Under the pieces are notes generated by a model. That model did no database searches. It was given only the letters and a program-made list of their open reading frames with translations, and was not told where the DNA came from. Made by a program: the position numbers and the translations under genes. Positions 46,334-54,719 of a stretch of DNA of 64,000 nt are shown here, piece after piece (the first letter of the stretch is position 1; each line of letters begins with the position of its first letter). The stretch lies in the NCBI GenBank assembly GCA_024698485.1, contig JAILRC010000056.1, positions 1 through 64,000 on the forward strand, read 5' to 3'. This DNA is from Lachnospiraceae bacterium. Its GTDB lineage: Bacteria > Bacillota > Clostridia > Lachnospirales > Lachnospiraceae.

Positions 46334-48745
46334 ATGATGGAGTTAATGAAACAACATCAGGTGGATGTAATGCTTGCTTTGTCCAGCATATGCTTTATCA
46401 TCGCCCTTTTTACGCTGCTCACCGGGACCATCTCGGGAAAGAGAAAGCGCATCCTTTTGAAGATGCAGCTCTGTTCCGGAACCTGGCTTTTTGCGGACAG
46501 GATAGCCTACATCTACCACGGAGTTTCCGGCAGACCTGCCATGATAGCGGTGTATGTCAGCAACTTCCTGGTGTTCTTTTTGACCATTGCCGTTCTGGCT
46601 TCCGTTAACAGGTATATGGAAGATGTGCTGGTGAACGAGGGGGGAATGGAAAAAGTGCCCCTTCCTCTTAAGATCGGCGATCTGTTTTCCTATATCGCAG
46701 AAGGCCTTGTGATTCTGTCCCAGTTTACGGGGCTTTATTACACCTTCGATGCTTCCAACACCTACATCAGATCACCCCTTTATTTTGTGAGTTATATTTT
46801 CCCCTATTCGATACTGATCATCCAGTTTGTGATGCTGTGCATACACAGGAGAATACTTAAGGGTAAGATCGCTTTTTCACTCTATCTTTTTGTTTTCGGA
46901 TGCATATTCTTCTCCATGGTACAGTTCTTCATTTACGGCATATCCTGGATGGATATGACTGCGGTGACCATGGTTATCCTGGTCTATCTCTTCGCATTTC
47001 TGGACATGAACGAAAGAGCGGAAAAGGCCAATCGTATCGTCATCGAACGACTGAAGGACGAACAGGCGGGGACCAAGCGTCTTTTTGAACAGACGGCTTC
47101 CCTTCTTGCCTATGCCATAGATGCAAAAAATCCACTGACCAAAGGACGTCTTGAAAGGATCGCGGGTTATTCCAGAGATCTGGCAAAGATGTCGGGACAC
47201 AGTGAAGATGAATGCGACAGGATCTACTACTCCGCCCTTCTTCATGATGTGGGGAAACTCGGCGTTCCCGAGGACATCGTGAGACGAGAGAACGACCTTA
47301 CTGCGGAAGACGATGAACTCCTTAAAAGACATCCCGAAATGGGAGAGGAACTGCTTTCCGGAATCACCGCTGTTCCTTTCCTTAAATACGGCGCCCGGTC
47401 CCATAATGAGCGTTACGACGGTCATGGCTATCCCGACGGCCTTAAGGGAGACATGATCCCGGAAGTTGCAAGGATAATAGCCGTGGCCAATACCTATGAT
47501 GCCATGACCTCAAAAAGGATCTTTTCGGAACCTCTTCCCCAGAACACTGTCCGTGAGGAATTGATGAAAATGGCCGGGTTCCAGCTGGATCCCAAGTACG
47601 TGGGGATCATGACGGATATGATCGACAGCGACAGGGAATATGCCCTTAGGGAAAAGAGCGAAGAAAACGTTCATAAGGACGAGACGGACATTACAAGAGT
47701 TTCGGTTTTGAATTTCGACGAATACAAGGATGTGGTTTCCGACGGCATCAGACTTACGGAAAACTTTACGGAGATCACGTTTTCATACATAAGGGAAAAG
47801 GGCTACGATCCTGCCCGTTCCCTGCCCGCACTGATCCTTTTCGATTCGCTGGATGCCTGCGTCCACAAAGACGAAAGCTCTGTCAGGATCCTGGACTATC
47901 TGGAATATGCCGAGATCTGGCTTGACGGTCACACCGTAAGCACCGCAGCCAGAAATCTCAAGGTGGACACCTTGGCGGGAGAAGATCAGGAGAGTTACAG
48001 CGTTCGCGGAGACGGCTCAAGGATATACAGGGTGAAGGCTGCGAAATACAGAGATCATGTGGTCCTCATCGTTTCGGAAAACGGAAAGAGCATCAAGGTG
48101 ACGGTGGCGTTGCCGGATGCCATAAGATATGCCTATATGGCTTTTACGGGAGAGCATTGCAGACTCAGCGGTTTTGACCTGAAGGTTACCGACGAGCCCC
48201 TTAAGGAGGGAGATTTTGAGAGGATAGCCGAGGAAGTCAGCTTCATCGAGTGTCCCGAAGGAGACATCCCCAATGTTCAGGTGGAAGGAAACAGGACTGC
48301 GGAAAGTCTTCCCGTGGCTCTTTCGGACGGTATGAGAATGGATCTCCGGGTGCGGTCACTGCCCACGGCGAGCCTTATATGGCATTGTCCTTACATCCTT
48401 GTCTTTTCATCCGGAAACGGAAGAACGGACAGCGAGGATTACAAGGAGATCTGCTGCGTGAGGTTTGACGGAGAGGATGCCACACGAAACGGAACCGCCC
48501 AGAATGAGATAACGGTGAAACGCGGAGACGCTTTCGAAAGCTGGGATAAATGGAAGAATCTCAACAAAAAAGGCTATGAGAGCGAGATCAGATTCTTCCG
48601 CCGCCGTAACAGGATCGGTCTGGAGACGGAGAACGGAGGCATCATCTTAAGGTGTTCTTCGATCCTTACGGATAAAACGGATAAAGTCTATGTAGCTCTT
48701 ACGGGAGATCAGGTGGCTCTGACGGACATCAGAGTACTGAGATGA
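46334..48745 (+). CDS. HD-GYP protein with membrane N-terminus and unknown C-terminal region
   Basis: An 803-residue protein. About six to seven helices occupy residues 10-225, then a short coiled linker and an HD-GYP domain (about 255-430): YYSALLHDVGKLGVPEDIV (intact HD, near residue 304), LLKRHPEMGEELL, SHNERYDGHGYPDGLKG and ANTYDAMTSKR. The first His position reads TKGRLERIAGYS (Arg for the usual His) and HHE reads SHNE, so metal binding may be altered. Residues 440-803 form a beta-rich region (for example GDGSRIYRVKAAKYRDHVVL and GDQVALTDIRVLR) with no family I recognise. GAAGGGAGAAAAGG is the ribosome site. Confidence 0.82.
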   Translation: MMELMKQHQVDVMLALSSICFIIALFTLLTGTISGKRKRILLKMQLCSGTWLFADRIAYIYHGVSGRPAMIAVYVSNFLVFFLTIAVLASVNRYMEDVLVNEGGMEKVPLPLKIGDLFSYIAEGLVILSQFTGLYYTFDASNTYIRSPLYFVSYIFPYSILIIQFVMLCIHRRILKGKIAFSLYLFVFGCIFFSMVQFFIYGISWMDMTAVTMVILVYLFAFLDMNERAEKANRIVIERLKDEQAGTKRLFEQTASLLAYAIDAKNPLTKGRLERIAGYSRDLAKMSGHSEDECDRIYYSALLHDVGKLGVPEDIVRRENDLTAEDDELLKRHPEMGEELLSGITAVPFLKYGARSHNERYDGHGYPDGLKGDMIPEVARIIAVANTYDAMTSKRIFSEPLPQNTVREELMKMAGFQLDPKYVGIMTDMIDSDREYALREKSEENVHKDETDITRVSVLNFDEYKDVVSDGIRLTENFTEITFSYIREKGYDPARSLPALILFDSLDACVHKDESSVRILDYLEYAEIWLDGHTVSTAARNLKVDTLAGEDQESYSVRGDGSRIYRVKAAKYRDHVVLIVSENGKSIKVTVALPDAIRYAYMAFTGEHCRLSGFDLKVTDEPLKEGDFERIAEEVSFIECPEGDIPNVQVEGNRTAESLPVALSDGMRMDLRVRSLPTASLIWHCPYILVFSSGNGRTDSEDYKEICCVRFDGEDATRNGTAQNEITVKRGDAFESWDKWKNLNKKGYESEIRFFRRRNRIGLETENGGIILRCSSILTDKTDKVYVALTGDQVALTDIRVLR

Positions 48746-48765
48746 ACAGAGAGTATTGAAAAAGA

Positions 48766-48807
48766 AAAAGGGAAGCAGGCTGCGAACAGTTTGCTTCCCT
48801 TTTTTTA
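48766..48807. terminator. Bidirectional terminator between convergent genes
   Basis: AAAAGGGAAGCA pairs with TGCTTCCCTTTT over a 14-base loop, with T-runs on both strands. The T-run reaches the last codons of the VanZ-like gene. Confidence 0.85.
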
Positions 48808-49308
48808 CGCTCTTTTTTTCGAGAGAAGTCCGTGAATGACATTTATTAATGTGATCGCCAGTCCCATGATGGCAGCGCCTATGGAATCCACAAGCACATC
48901 CAAGGGATCGCCCACGCGGCCCCGGACGAAGGTCTGATGCAGTTCGTCAAGGCAGGCACAAAGGACGGTACAGACGAAGGCAATGGCAAGACGCAGGGGG
49001 AATCTGAGGCGTTTATCGTCTTTTTTAAGGATGACGGTCACGGGAACGAAGAAGGAGAACATCAGTAAGGCGTGTTCTCCGGCGTGACCCATGATGCGTA
49101 TCTTTTCGTTAACATCCTCCACCTTGAGACTGTATTCTTTGTCGTCACCGGACCAGAGGCCCATGTTTTCCTCCGTTGCTATGATCTTTTTCGCAATCTT
49201 TCTGCTCATACTTCCGGATTGGGAGCCGTTCTGGCTGGAAAAGCCGAAGATCATCATTATGCATAAAAGGAGAGGAATGAAGGACAGGATTTTCTTGAGT
49301 TTATTCAT
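48805..49308 (-). CDS. VanZ-like family membrane protein
   Basis: A 167-residue VanZ domain protein with four helices. Helix 1 (PLLLCIMMIFGFSSQNGSQS) ends with the FSSQxGxxS hallmark; later come GHAGEHALLMFSFFVPV, ACLDELHQTFVRGRVGDPLD (DExHQxxxxGRxxxxxD) and a last helix. VanZ confers mild teicoplanin resistance in one context, but most homologues are of unknown function. Start at ATG 49308; downstream neighbour on the same strand side is a truncated phosphate transporter remnant 12 bases upstream. Confidence 0.9.
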   Translation of the reverse strand: MNKLKKILSFIPLLLCIMMIFGFSSQNGSQSGSMSRKIAKKIIATEENMGLWSGDDKEYSLKVEDVNEKIRIMGHAGEHALLMFSFFVPVTVILKKDDKRLRFPLRLAIAFVCTVLCACLDELHQTFVRGRVGDPLDVLVDSIGAAIMGLAITLINVIHGLLSKKRA

Positions 49309-49320
49309 AAATACGACCGA

Positions 49321-49821
49321 TCAAATGTTTATTTTTTGAAGCTTTGTTAAATATGTTTCTCTTTCTTTTTCGTACTGTTCGTTGTACCAGCTGTCTTCGC
49401 CCTTGTGGAGGGTGGCTGCGTAGCTGTGGGCTTCGTTTGCGTCCTCGAGCACACGGGCAATGGTGGCAAACCCTATATTGGAGCACACATCGGAGATAAG
49501 TTCCACATTGGAAAGAATGTCCAGGAAGGTGGTTCCTGTGGTGATGTCACATTTTCCTTCCCTGAGACGTGAAAGATGGTTGGAACGCATGATATCGATC
49601 ATATCATCCACCACCTGTTCAAGAGGCTCTATATGTTTGGCTGCTTCGATGTCACGGGAATGAAAGGATTTTTGGGTGTAAGCGAGTATCTCTGTCAAAA
49701 TATCCCGGATGACTTCCAGTTCTTTGATCGCATAGGGTGAAAGCTGAACAAGATAGGTGCTGACCTTGTCCATGAGCATGTCTATGTTATCTTCCTCGGT
49801 GTTTATGATCTCAAATTCTTT
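49321..49821 (-). pseudogene. PhoU-like C-terminus of a Na/Pi cotransporter, 5' truncated
   Basis: A 152-residue frame from ATG 49779 (LSPYAIKELEVIRDILTEIL, AAKHIEPLEQVVDDMIDIM, NVELISDVCSNIGFATIARV) matches the PhoU-like C-terminal domain of NptA-type Na/Pi cotransporters. In-frame codons with family-like sequence (KEFEIINTEEDNID) extend upstream of the ATG to a TGA at 49822-49824. The eight-helix transporter and the first PhoU repeat are absent. Best explained as a 5' deletion remnant; it could survive as a stand-alone PhoU-like protein, but no ribosome site is convincing. Confidence 0.65.
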
Positions 49822-49897
49822 TCATTGTGCTGTTTGTTTTATGAGGAATTATACCCAAACACGTCTATTATAACACATTTCTTGTGCACTTTTTCTA

Positions 49898-49926
49898 TTG
49901 AATTTTTTAATTGATGTAATTATAAT
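49898..49926 (+). promoter_or_regulatory. Promoter upstream of the small protein gene
   Basis: TTGAAT (49898-49903), 17-base spacer, TATAAT (49921-49926). AT-rich upstream sequence could add an UP element. Confidence 0.7.
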
Positions 49927-49958
49927 AAATCAGATATTATAAAAAGGACGGCATAAAC

Positions 49959-50195
49959 ATGGATAATATGTCTCAGATGCTAAAACTCATGGGAGCCTGG
50001 AACAGGTTCAAGAGCAATCATCCCAAGTTCCCTGCATTTATGAAAGCGGTTCAGAAGCGTGGTTTCAAGGAGAACATGGTGATAGAGATCATAGTTACGG
50101 AGCCTGACGGCGAGAAGATCGAGAACAGCATGAAACTTACGGCCGGCGATATCGAGCTCCTTCAGGAACTGAAGAGCATGAAGCCCAACGCATAA
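49959..50195 (+). CDS. 78-residue cytoplasmic protein of unknown function
   Basis: A small soluble protein (LMGAWNRFKSNHPKFPAFMK, FKENMVIEIIVTEPDGEKIE, LTAGDIELLQELKSMKPNA) with an alpha-beta-alpha pattern and no membrane helix. A strong promoter and AAAAAGGACGGCATAAAC ribosome region precede it. The kinase-like gene follows 62 bases later and is probably in the same transcript. Family not recognised. Confidence 0.65.
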   Translation: MDNMSQMLKLMGAWNRFKSNHPKFPAFMKAVQKRGFKENMVIEIIVTEPDGEKIENSMKLTAGDIELLQELKSMKPNA

Positions 50196-50257
50196 ACGGA
50201 AAAGACGGCTATCGAACACAGGAAGAGAACAGAAAAATAAGGATTAGGAGAGAGCAT

Positions 50258-50950
50258 ATGCACATCACATTGACAGGAAACCTTGGCAGCGGAAAATCCA
50301 CCCTCAGCAAGTTTTTTGAAAAAGAGTACGGCTACGAGATCTATTCTACGGGAAAAGTCATCAGAGAACTGGCCGAAGAACGTGGCATCACGGTTTTGGA
50401 AATGAACAAGCTCATGTCGGAGGATTCAAAATACGATCATATGATCGACGACCGCTCCGCTCAGATCTCAAGAGACCGTCAGGCGGACAACATTTTCTTT
50501 GACTCACGTCTTGCATGGCATTTTGTGGGAAAGGCATTCAGAGTTTTCCTTTCCGTAAGCCTTGACACCGCAGTTCAGCGTATCATGGGTGACAACAGAG
50601 GAAACGTTGAGACCTACGCATCTGCCGAGGAGTGCAAAGCTTCCCTGAAGGCAAGAGTTGCGGAAGAAGAAAAGCGTTACAAAGAGATCTATGACATAGA
50701 TTACTTCAATTACACCAATTACAACCTGGTGCTGGATTCCACGATCTGCACCCCCGATGTGCTTTCCAAGATCCTCTATGACGAGGCTGTCGACTACTAC
50801 AAGGCAATGGAAGAGGGCAGGGATTACACCCGCCTTATCATTTCCAAAGAACGCGGACTTGCGGATTTCGAAAAGGAAGCGGCAGCTTCGAAGGCAGAAC
50901 TTAAGAACCTTCACGGTCATGAGTTCTATGTGATCACTCTTACAAAATAA
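50258..50950 (+). CDS. Cytidylate kinase-like P-loop protein
   Basis: A 230-residue nucleotide kinase fold. P-loop GNLGSGKST near residue 7, then YEIYSTGKVIRELAEERGIT as in CMP kinases and the cytidylate-kinase-like family, FFDSRLAWHFVGKAFRVFLS (substrate strand), and ARVAEEEKRYKEIYDIDYFN (lid region with Arg). Length exceeds CMP kinase core because of a C-terminal extension (GRDYTRLIISKERGLADFEK). A true (d)CMP kinase role is possible but the substrate is not certain. TTAGGAGAGAGCAT is the ribosome site. Confidence 0.8.
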   Translation: MHITLTGNLGSGKSTLSKFFEKEYGYEIYSTGKVIRELAEERGITVLEMNKLMSEDSKYDHMIDDRSAQISRDRQADNIFFDSRLAWHFVGKAFRVFLSVSLDTAVQRIMGDNRGNVETYASAEECKASLKARVAEEEKRYKEIYDIDYFNYTNYNLVLDSTICTPDVLSKILYDEAVDYYKAMEEGRDYTRLIISKERGLADFEKEAAASKAELKNLHGHEFYVITLTK

Positions 50951-50958
50951 ACAAAAAC

Positions 50959-50994
50959 GGCTGTGTGACTTTCATCACACAGCCCTATTTTTTT
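50959..50994. terminator. Bidirectional terminator between convergent genes
   Basis: GGCTGTGTGA pairs perfectly with TCACACAGCC over 6 bases; CTATTTTTTT follows and AACAAAAAC precedes. Confidence 0.92.
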
Positions 50995-51949
50995 ATCTCT
51001 CTTCTCTGAAGTAAGTGATGCCCAGACCTGCGGGAGGCTGGTTCTCACGCTTTTTCCTGATACTGGTGAGGATCAGTACCACGATGGTGAATACGTAAGG
51101 AAGAAGCTTGATGAGAGGCGTCATGGCCATGGGCAGCTGTATGCCCAGGATGCTGGAAGCATAGGCATTTGCAATGTACAAAAGGCCGAAGACGAAGGAG
51201 CCCAGGATGCAGATGTGAGGCTTCCAAAGGGAGAAGATGACCAAGGCTACGGAGAGCCAGCCGAGAGCCTCGATGGAGAGGTAAGCTTCCTGAGAACCCG
51301 CATAATCCATGATGTAGTAAAGTCCGCCCAGACCTGCTATGCCGGAACCGATGACGGTGGCAATGTACTTGTAGGCAGTAACGTTGATGCCTACTGCGTC
51401 TGCTGTGGCAGCGCTTTCGCCTATGGCGCGGAGGTTAAGACCCGATCTCGTGCGATAGAGGAAGTAAGAGGCATAGAGTGCAACAGCCAGAGCAAGGAAA
51501 GTCATGACTCCGCAGTACTTCAGGGAGTTGGTCATGTTGGAGAAGGGGGCTCTGAAGTACTCCAGTGCATAGAGGTACTCGTGAGCGCCGATGCGGGTAA
51601 GGCGTGACATTATGAACTTGGTGATGCCCACACCGAAGGTGGTGAGAGCAAGACCCGTAACGTTCTGATTGGAATGAAGGGAAACCGTCAGGAAACTGTA
51701 CAGGAGTCCCATGAGTCCGCCGCTTATGAAGCAGGCCAGCAATGAAACAGTGACAATGATGAAGCCCGGGATGTTGTGACCGTACATGAGCTGAAGAACG
51801 ACACAGCCACCGGCAGCACCCACGCTCATGACTCCGGGGATACCCAGGTTCAGATGCCCCACTTTTTCCGTAACGATCTCGCCGGTAGCGCCCAAAAGGA
51901 AGATGATACCTATGGAGAAGGAGGACAGAAGATAGTTCAATATGCTCAT
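50993..51949 (-). CDS. Nucleoside ABC transporter permease 2 (NupQ/BmpC-like)
   Basis: A 318-residue permease of the BPD_transp_2 family (about nine helices). LLGATGEIVTEKVGHLNLGI near the start and GLNLRAIGESAATADAVGIN in the centre are hallmarks of nucleoside and sugar-type permeases; the EXA-like cytoplasmic loop contacts the ATPase. It is the last gene of a four-gene operon on this strand (lipoprotein, ATPase, two permeases) that matches BMP/Nup systems importing purine or other nucleosides. It starts one base after the preceding permease. Ends inside the bidirectional terminator. Confidence 0.92.
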   Translation of the reverse strand: MSILNYLLSSFSIGIIFLLGATGEIVTEKVGHLNLGIPGVMSVGAAGGCVVLQLMYGHNIPGFIIVTVSLLACFISGGLMGLLYSFLTVSLHSNQNVTGLALTTFGVGITKFIMSRLTRIGAHEYLYALEYFRAPFSNMTNSLKYCGVMTFLALAVALYASYFLYRTRSGLNLRAIGESAATADAVGINVTAYKYIATVIGSGIAGLGGLYYIMDYAGSQEAYLSIEALGWLSVALVIFSLWKPHICILGSFVFGLLYIANAYASSILGIQLPMAMTPLIKLLPYVFTIVVLILTSIRKKRENQPPAGLGITYFREER

Positions 51950-51950
51950 T

Positions 51951-53039
51951 TTATGCCTCCTTTGCTGCCTTATGGCGGAAATTGATCTTATAGTTGATAA
52001 AGAACTCGCAACCTATGATGAAGAAGATGATGATGCCCACGATGACCGAAGGAAAAGCGGAATCAATGTTGAAGTCCGTGGAGATCTGGGATGCGCCCTG
52101 ATCCAGGAAAGTGATGAGGAAGGATGTAAGAGCCATCTTTATGGGATCGAATTTTGCAAGCCAGCTGACCATGATGGCTGTGAAGCCCTGGCCGCCGATG
52201 GTTGCTGTGGTAACGGAGTGATCCAGTGCGGAAACGATGAGGAAACCTGCGAGTCCGCAAAGGGCTCCGGAAATGGTCATGGTACGGATGATGACTTTTT
52301 TAACGTTGATACCGATGTACAGGGCCGTCTTTTGGCTTTCGCCTACAACTGAGATCTCGTAGCCGTGCTTGGAGTAGTTCAGGTAGACATAGAGACCAAT
52401 GGTGAGGATAGCGACCACAAGTATCAGCAGGAAATAGTCATGACCAAGCTTTGGAAGATAGCCGAAGTTCAGCATTCCCAGTGTTGAGGATCCGCTGGGG
52501 GTCCAGAGCATCAGGAAATAGGAAACGATGAAGGTGGCTATATAGTTCATCATCAGTGTAAAAAGTGTCTCGTTGGTGTTCCAGAGAGCCTTGCATATGG
52601 CGGGGATGACGCCCCAGACAGCTCCGATGACCACTGAAGACAGCAGCATGATGATGAGGAGCAGCCAGTTGGGAATCTTTCCGCCGAGACCTATGATGCA
52701 GGCTACGGAGGCAAGAGCACCGATAAGGGACTGACCTTCCGCTCCGATGTTCCAGAACTTCATGCGGAATGCGGGGGTTACGGCTAAGGATATGCACAGG
52801 AGAACTGCCAGATCCTTGGCGAATTTCCAGATCCTTCGCTTGGTGCCGAAGGAGCCGGCAAACATGGAACCCAGCATCTTGAAAGGATTGATGCCGATGA
52901 GGATCATGGACAGGATCATGCAGACGATGACCGCCAGAACAATAGCGGCTGTTCTGATGCCGGCTCTGTACATAAGAGGCAGATCCTCACGCTTTGTTAT
53001 ATGGAACAGAGGTTCTTTTTCGATGTGCTGTTTACTCAT
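51951..53039 (-). CDS. Nucleoside ABC transporter permease 1 (NupP-like)
   Basis: A 362-residue permease with about ten helices. KFWNIGAEGQSLIGALASVA is the conserved cytoplasmic-loop motif of this permease type and ICKALWNTNETLFTLMMNYI the second half; KHGYEISVVGESQKTALYIG is the ATPase-contacting loop. Its first codons overlap the ATPase gene end by eight bases, so the two are co-translated. Works as heterodimer with the following permease. Confidence 0.92.
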   Translation of the reverse strand: MSKQHIEKEPLFHITKREDLPLMYRAGIRTAAIVLAVIVCMILSMILIGINPFKMLGSMFAGSFGTKRRIWKFAKDLAVLLCISLAVTPAFRMKFWNIGAEGQSLIGALASVACIIGLGGKIPNWLLLIIMLLSSVVIGAVWGVIPAICKALWNTNETLFTLMMNYIATFIVSYFLMLWTPSGSSTLGMLNFGYLPKLGHDYFLLILVVAILTIGLYVYLNYSKHGYEISVVGESQKTALYIGINVKKVIIRTMTISGALCGLAGFLIVSALDHSVTTATIGGQGFTAIMVSWLAKFDPIKMALTSFLITFLDQGASQISTDFNIDSAFPSVIVGIIIFFIIGCEFFINYKINFRHKAAKEA

Positions 53040-54576
53040 GAGAAACCTCCTTGTGATTTGTGTGGGATTTGGTCATAAGAAGACCCACTTCTTCCTTGGT
53101 GACGGTACGACCGTCGCATATGCCCGTTATGCGGCCCGAGTTGATGACAACGATCCTGTCGCAGAGTTCCAGGAGAACGTCCAGATCTTCACCTACGAAG
53201 ATGACGGAAACTCCGTTTTCCTTCTGTTTGTTCAAGAGGTTGTAGATGGTGTAGGATGAGTTGATGTCAAGACCGCGGACGGGGTAGGCTACCATAAGGA
53301 CTGTGGGAGCGGCTGCGATCTCACGGCCCACCAGCACCTTCTGTACGTTTCCGCCGGAAAGCTTGCGTACAGCGGTTCCGACACCGGGGGTGTTCACCTG
53401 GAGGCTGTCGATGATCTCCGTGGCCAGTGCCTTGGGACGGGCTCTGTCGACGAAGAAGGATTTTCCGCGTCTGTAGGAACGTAGCATCATGTTGTCGGTG
53501 ATGTTCATGTTGCCCACAAGACCCATGCCGAGGCGATCTTCGGGAACGAAGGAGAGACGTACGCCCAGGTTTCTGATCTGCAGTGGTGTCTTGTCACGAA
53601 GATCCACTGTGTCGCCTGTCTTGGGGTTGTTGTATATGATATCGCCTTCGTTGAGAGGATAGAGACCTGCGATGGCTTCAAGAAGTTCACGCTGACCGCT
53701 TCCCGCAATGCCTGCGATGCCAAGGATCTCACCGCTTCTGGCTTCGAAGGAAATGTTGTCCAGTACTTTAAGACCTTCGTCGTCCGTGGCGCTTAAATTG
53801 TCCACCTTGAGACGCACAACGGAGTTTACGGGCTCGGTTCTTTCTATGTTAAGGGAGACCTTCTGACCCACCATCATTTCCGTAAGGGAATTCTCCGTGG
53901 CATCCTTGGTATCCACCGTGGCGATGTGCTCGCCCTTGCGGAGGACTGCAACACGGTCTGAGATCTCGAGGACTTCATGGAGCTTGTGGGTAATGATGAT
54001 GATGGACTTTCCGTCGGCTCTCATCTTCTTAAGAACTTCGAAAAGGTTTCTGGTCTCCTGGGGAGTGAGAACAGCGGTGGGCTCGTCAAGGATCAGGATG
54101 TCTGCGTTCCTGTAGAGCACCTTGATGATCTCCACGGTCTGCTTTTCGGAAACCGACATTTCATAGATCTTCTTTTTGGGGTCGATGGAAAAACCGTACT
54201 TTGCGGTGATCTCCGCAACACGGTTGTTGACTTCGTTCAGGTTGAAGCGTTCTTTTGAAGCATCTCCCAGAACTATGTTTTCGCCGGCGGTGAATATGTC
54301 CACAAGTTTGAAATGCTGATGGACCATTCCTATCTTATAGCGGAAAGCATCTTTGGGGGAGCGGATGATGACCGGCTCTCCGTTGACGATGACTTCGCCT
54401 TCGTCCGGAAAATATATGCCTGCGATCATATTCATGAGGGTGGTCTTGCCGCAGCCGTTCTCGCCGAGGATCGCAAGGATCTCACCCTTGTAAACATCAA
54501 GAGAAACGTCGTGATTGGCAACGACGCTTCCGAATGTCTTTGTTATGTGCTTTAATTCGAGAGCAAGCTCTTTCAA
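53032..54576 (-). CDS. Nucleoside ABC transporter ATPase (NupO-like), duplicated ABC
   Basis: A 514-residue ATPase with two fused ABC domains as in RbsA/NupO proteins. Domain 1: GENGCGKTT (near 36), EMSVSEKQTVEIIKVLYRN (signature SVSEKQ), LILDEPTAVLTPQE, ITHKLHEVLE. Domain 2: GIAGSGQRELLEAIAG (degenerate Walker A), KLSGGNVQKVLVGREIA and VAYPVRGLDINSS. The degenerate second site is normal for this class. GGAGGTAACCAG lies upstream of the ATG. A GC-rich hairpin separates it from the lipoprotein gene and probably lowers its expression relative to the binding protein. Confidence 0.95.
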   Translation of the reverse strand: MKELALELKHITKTFGSVVANHDVSLDVYKGEILAILGENGCGKTTLMNMIAGIYFPDEGEVIVNGEPVIIRSPKDAFRYKIGMVHQHFKLVDIFTAGENIVLGDASKERFNLNEVNNRVAEITAKYGFSIDPKKKIYEMSVSEKQTVEIIKVLYRNADILILDEPTAVLTPQETRNLFEVLKKMRADGKSIIIITHKLHEVLEISDRVAVLRKGEHIATVDTKDATENSLTEMMVGQKVSLNIERTEPVNSVVRLKVDNLSATDDEGLKVLDNISFEARSGEILGIAGIAGSGQRELLEAIAGLYPLNEGDIIYNNPKTGDTVDLRDKTPLQIRNLGVRLSFVPEDRLGMGLVGNMNITDNMMLRSYRRGKSFFVDRARPKALATEIIDSLQVNTPGVGTAVRKLSGGNVQKVLVGREIAAAPTVLMVAYPVRGLDINSSYTIYNLLNKQKENGVSVIFVGEDLDVLLELCDRIVVINSGRITGICDGRTVTKEEVGLLMTKSHTNHKEVSHE

Positions 54577-54659
54577 GTCTGGTTACCTCCGGGGCAGAAT
54601 AAAAACAACGCATAAAGTATAATTCGCTTAAATACAAAAGTCAATAAAAGCGACAAAGC

Positions 54660-54683
54660 GGCGGAGTCGAAAATGACTCCGCC
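54660..54683 (-). terminator. Intercistronic hairpin in the nucleoside transporter operon
   Basis: GGCGGAGTC pairs with GACTCCGCC over a 6-base loop. On the minus strand it is followed by GCTTTGTCGCTTTTATT, an imperfect T-run, so partial termination or mRNA stabilisation after the lipoprotein gene is expected. Confidence 0.65.
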
Positions 54684-54719
54684 GTCGGATTATATGCCAT
54701 TGATGATTTGAAAAAGGGA

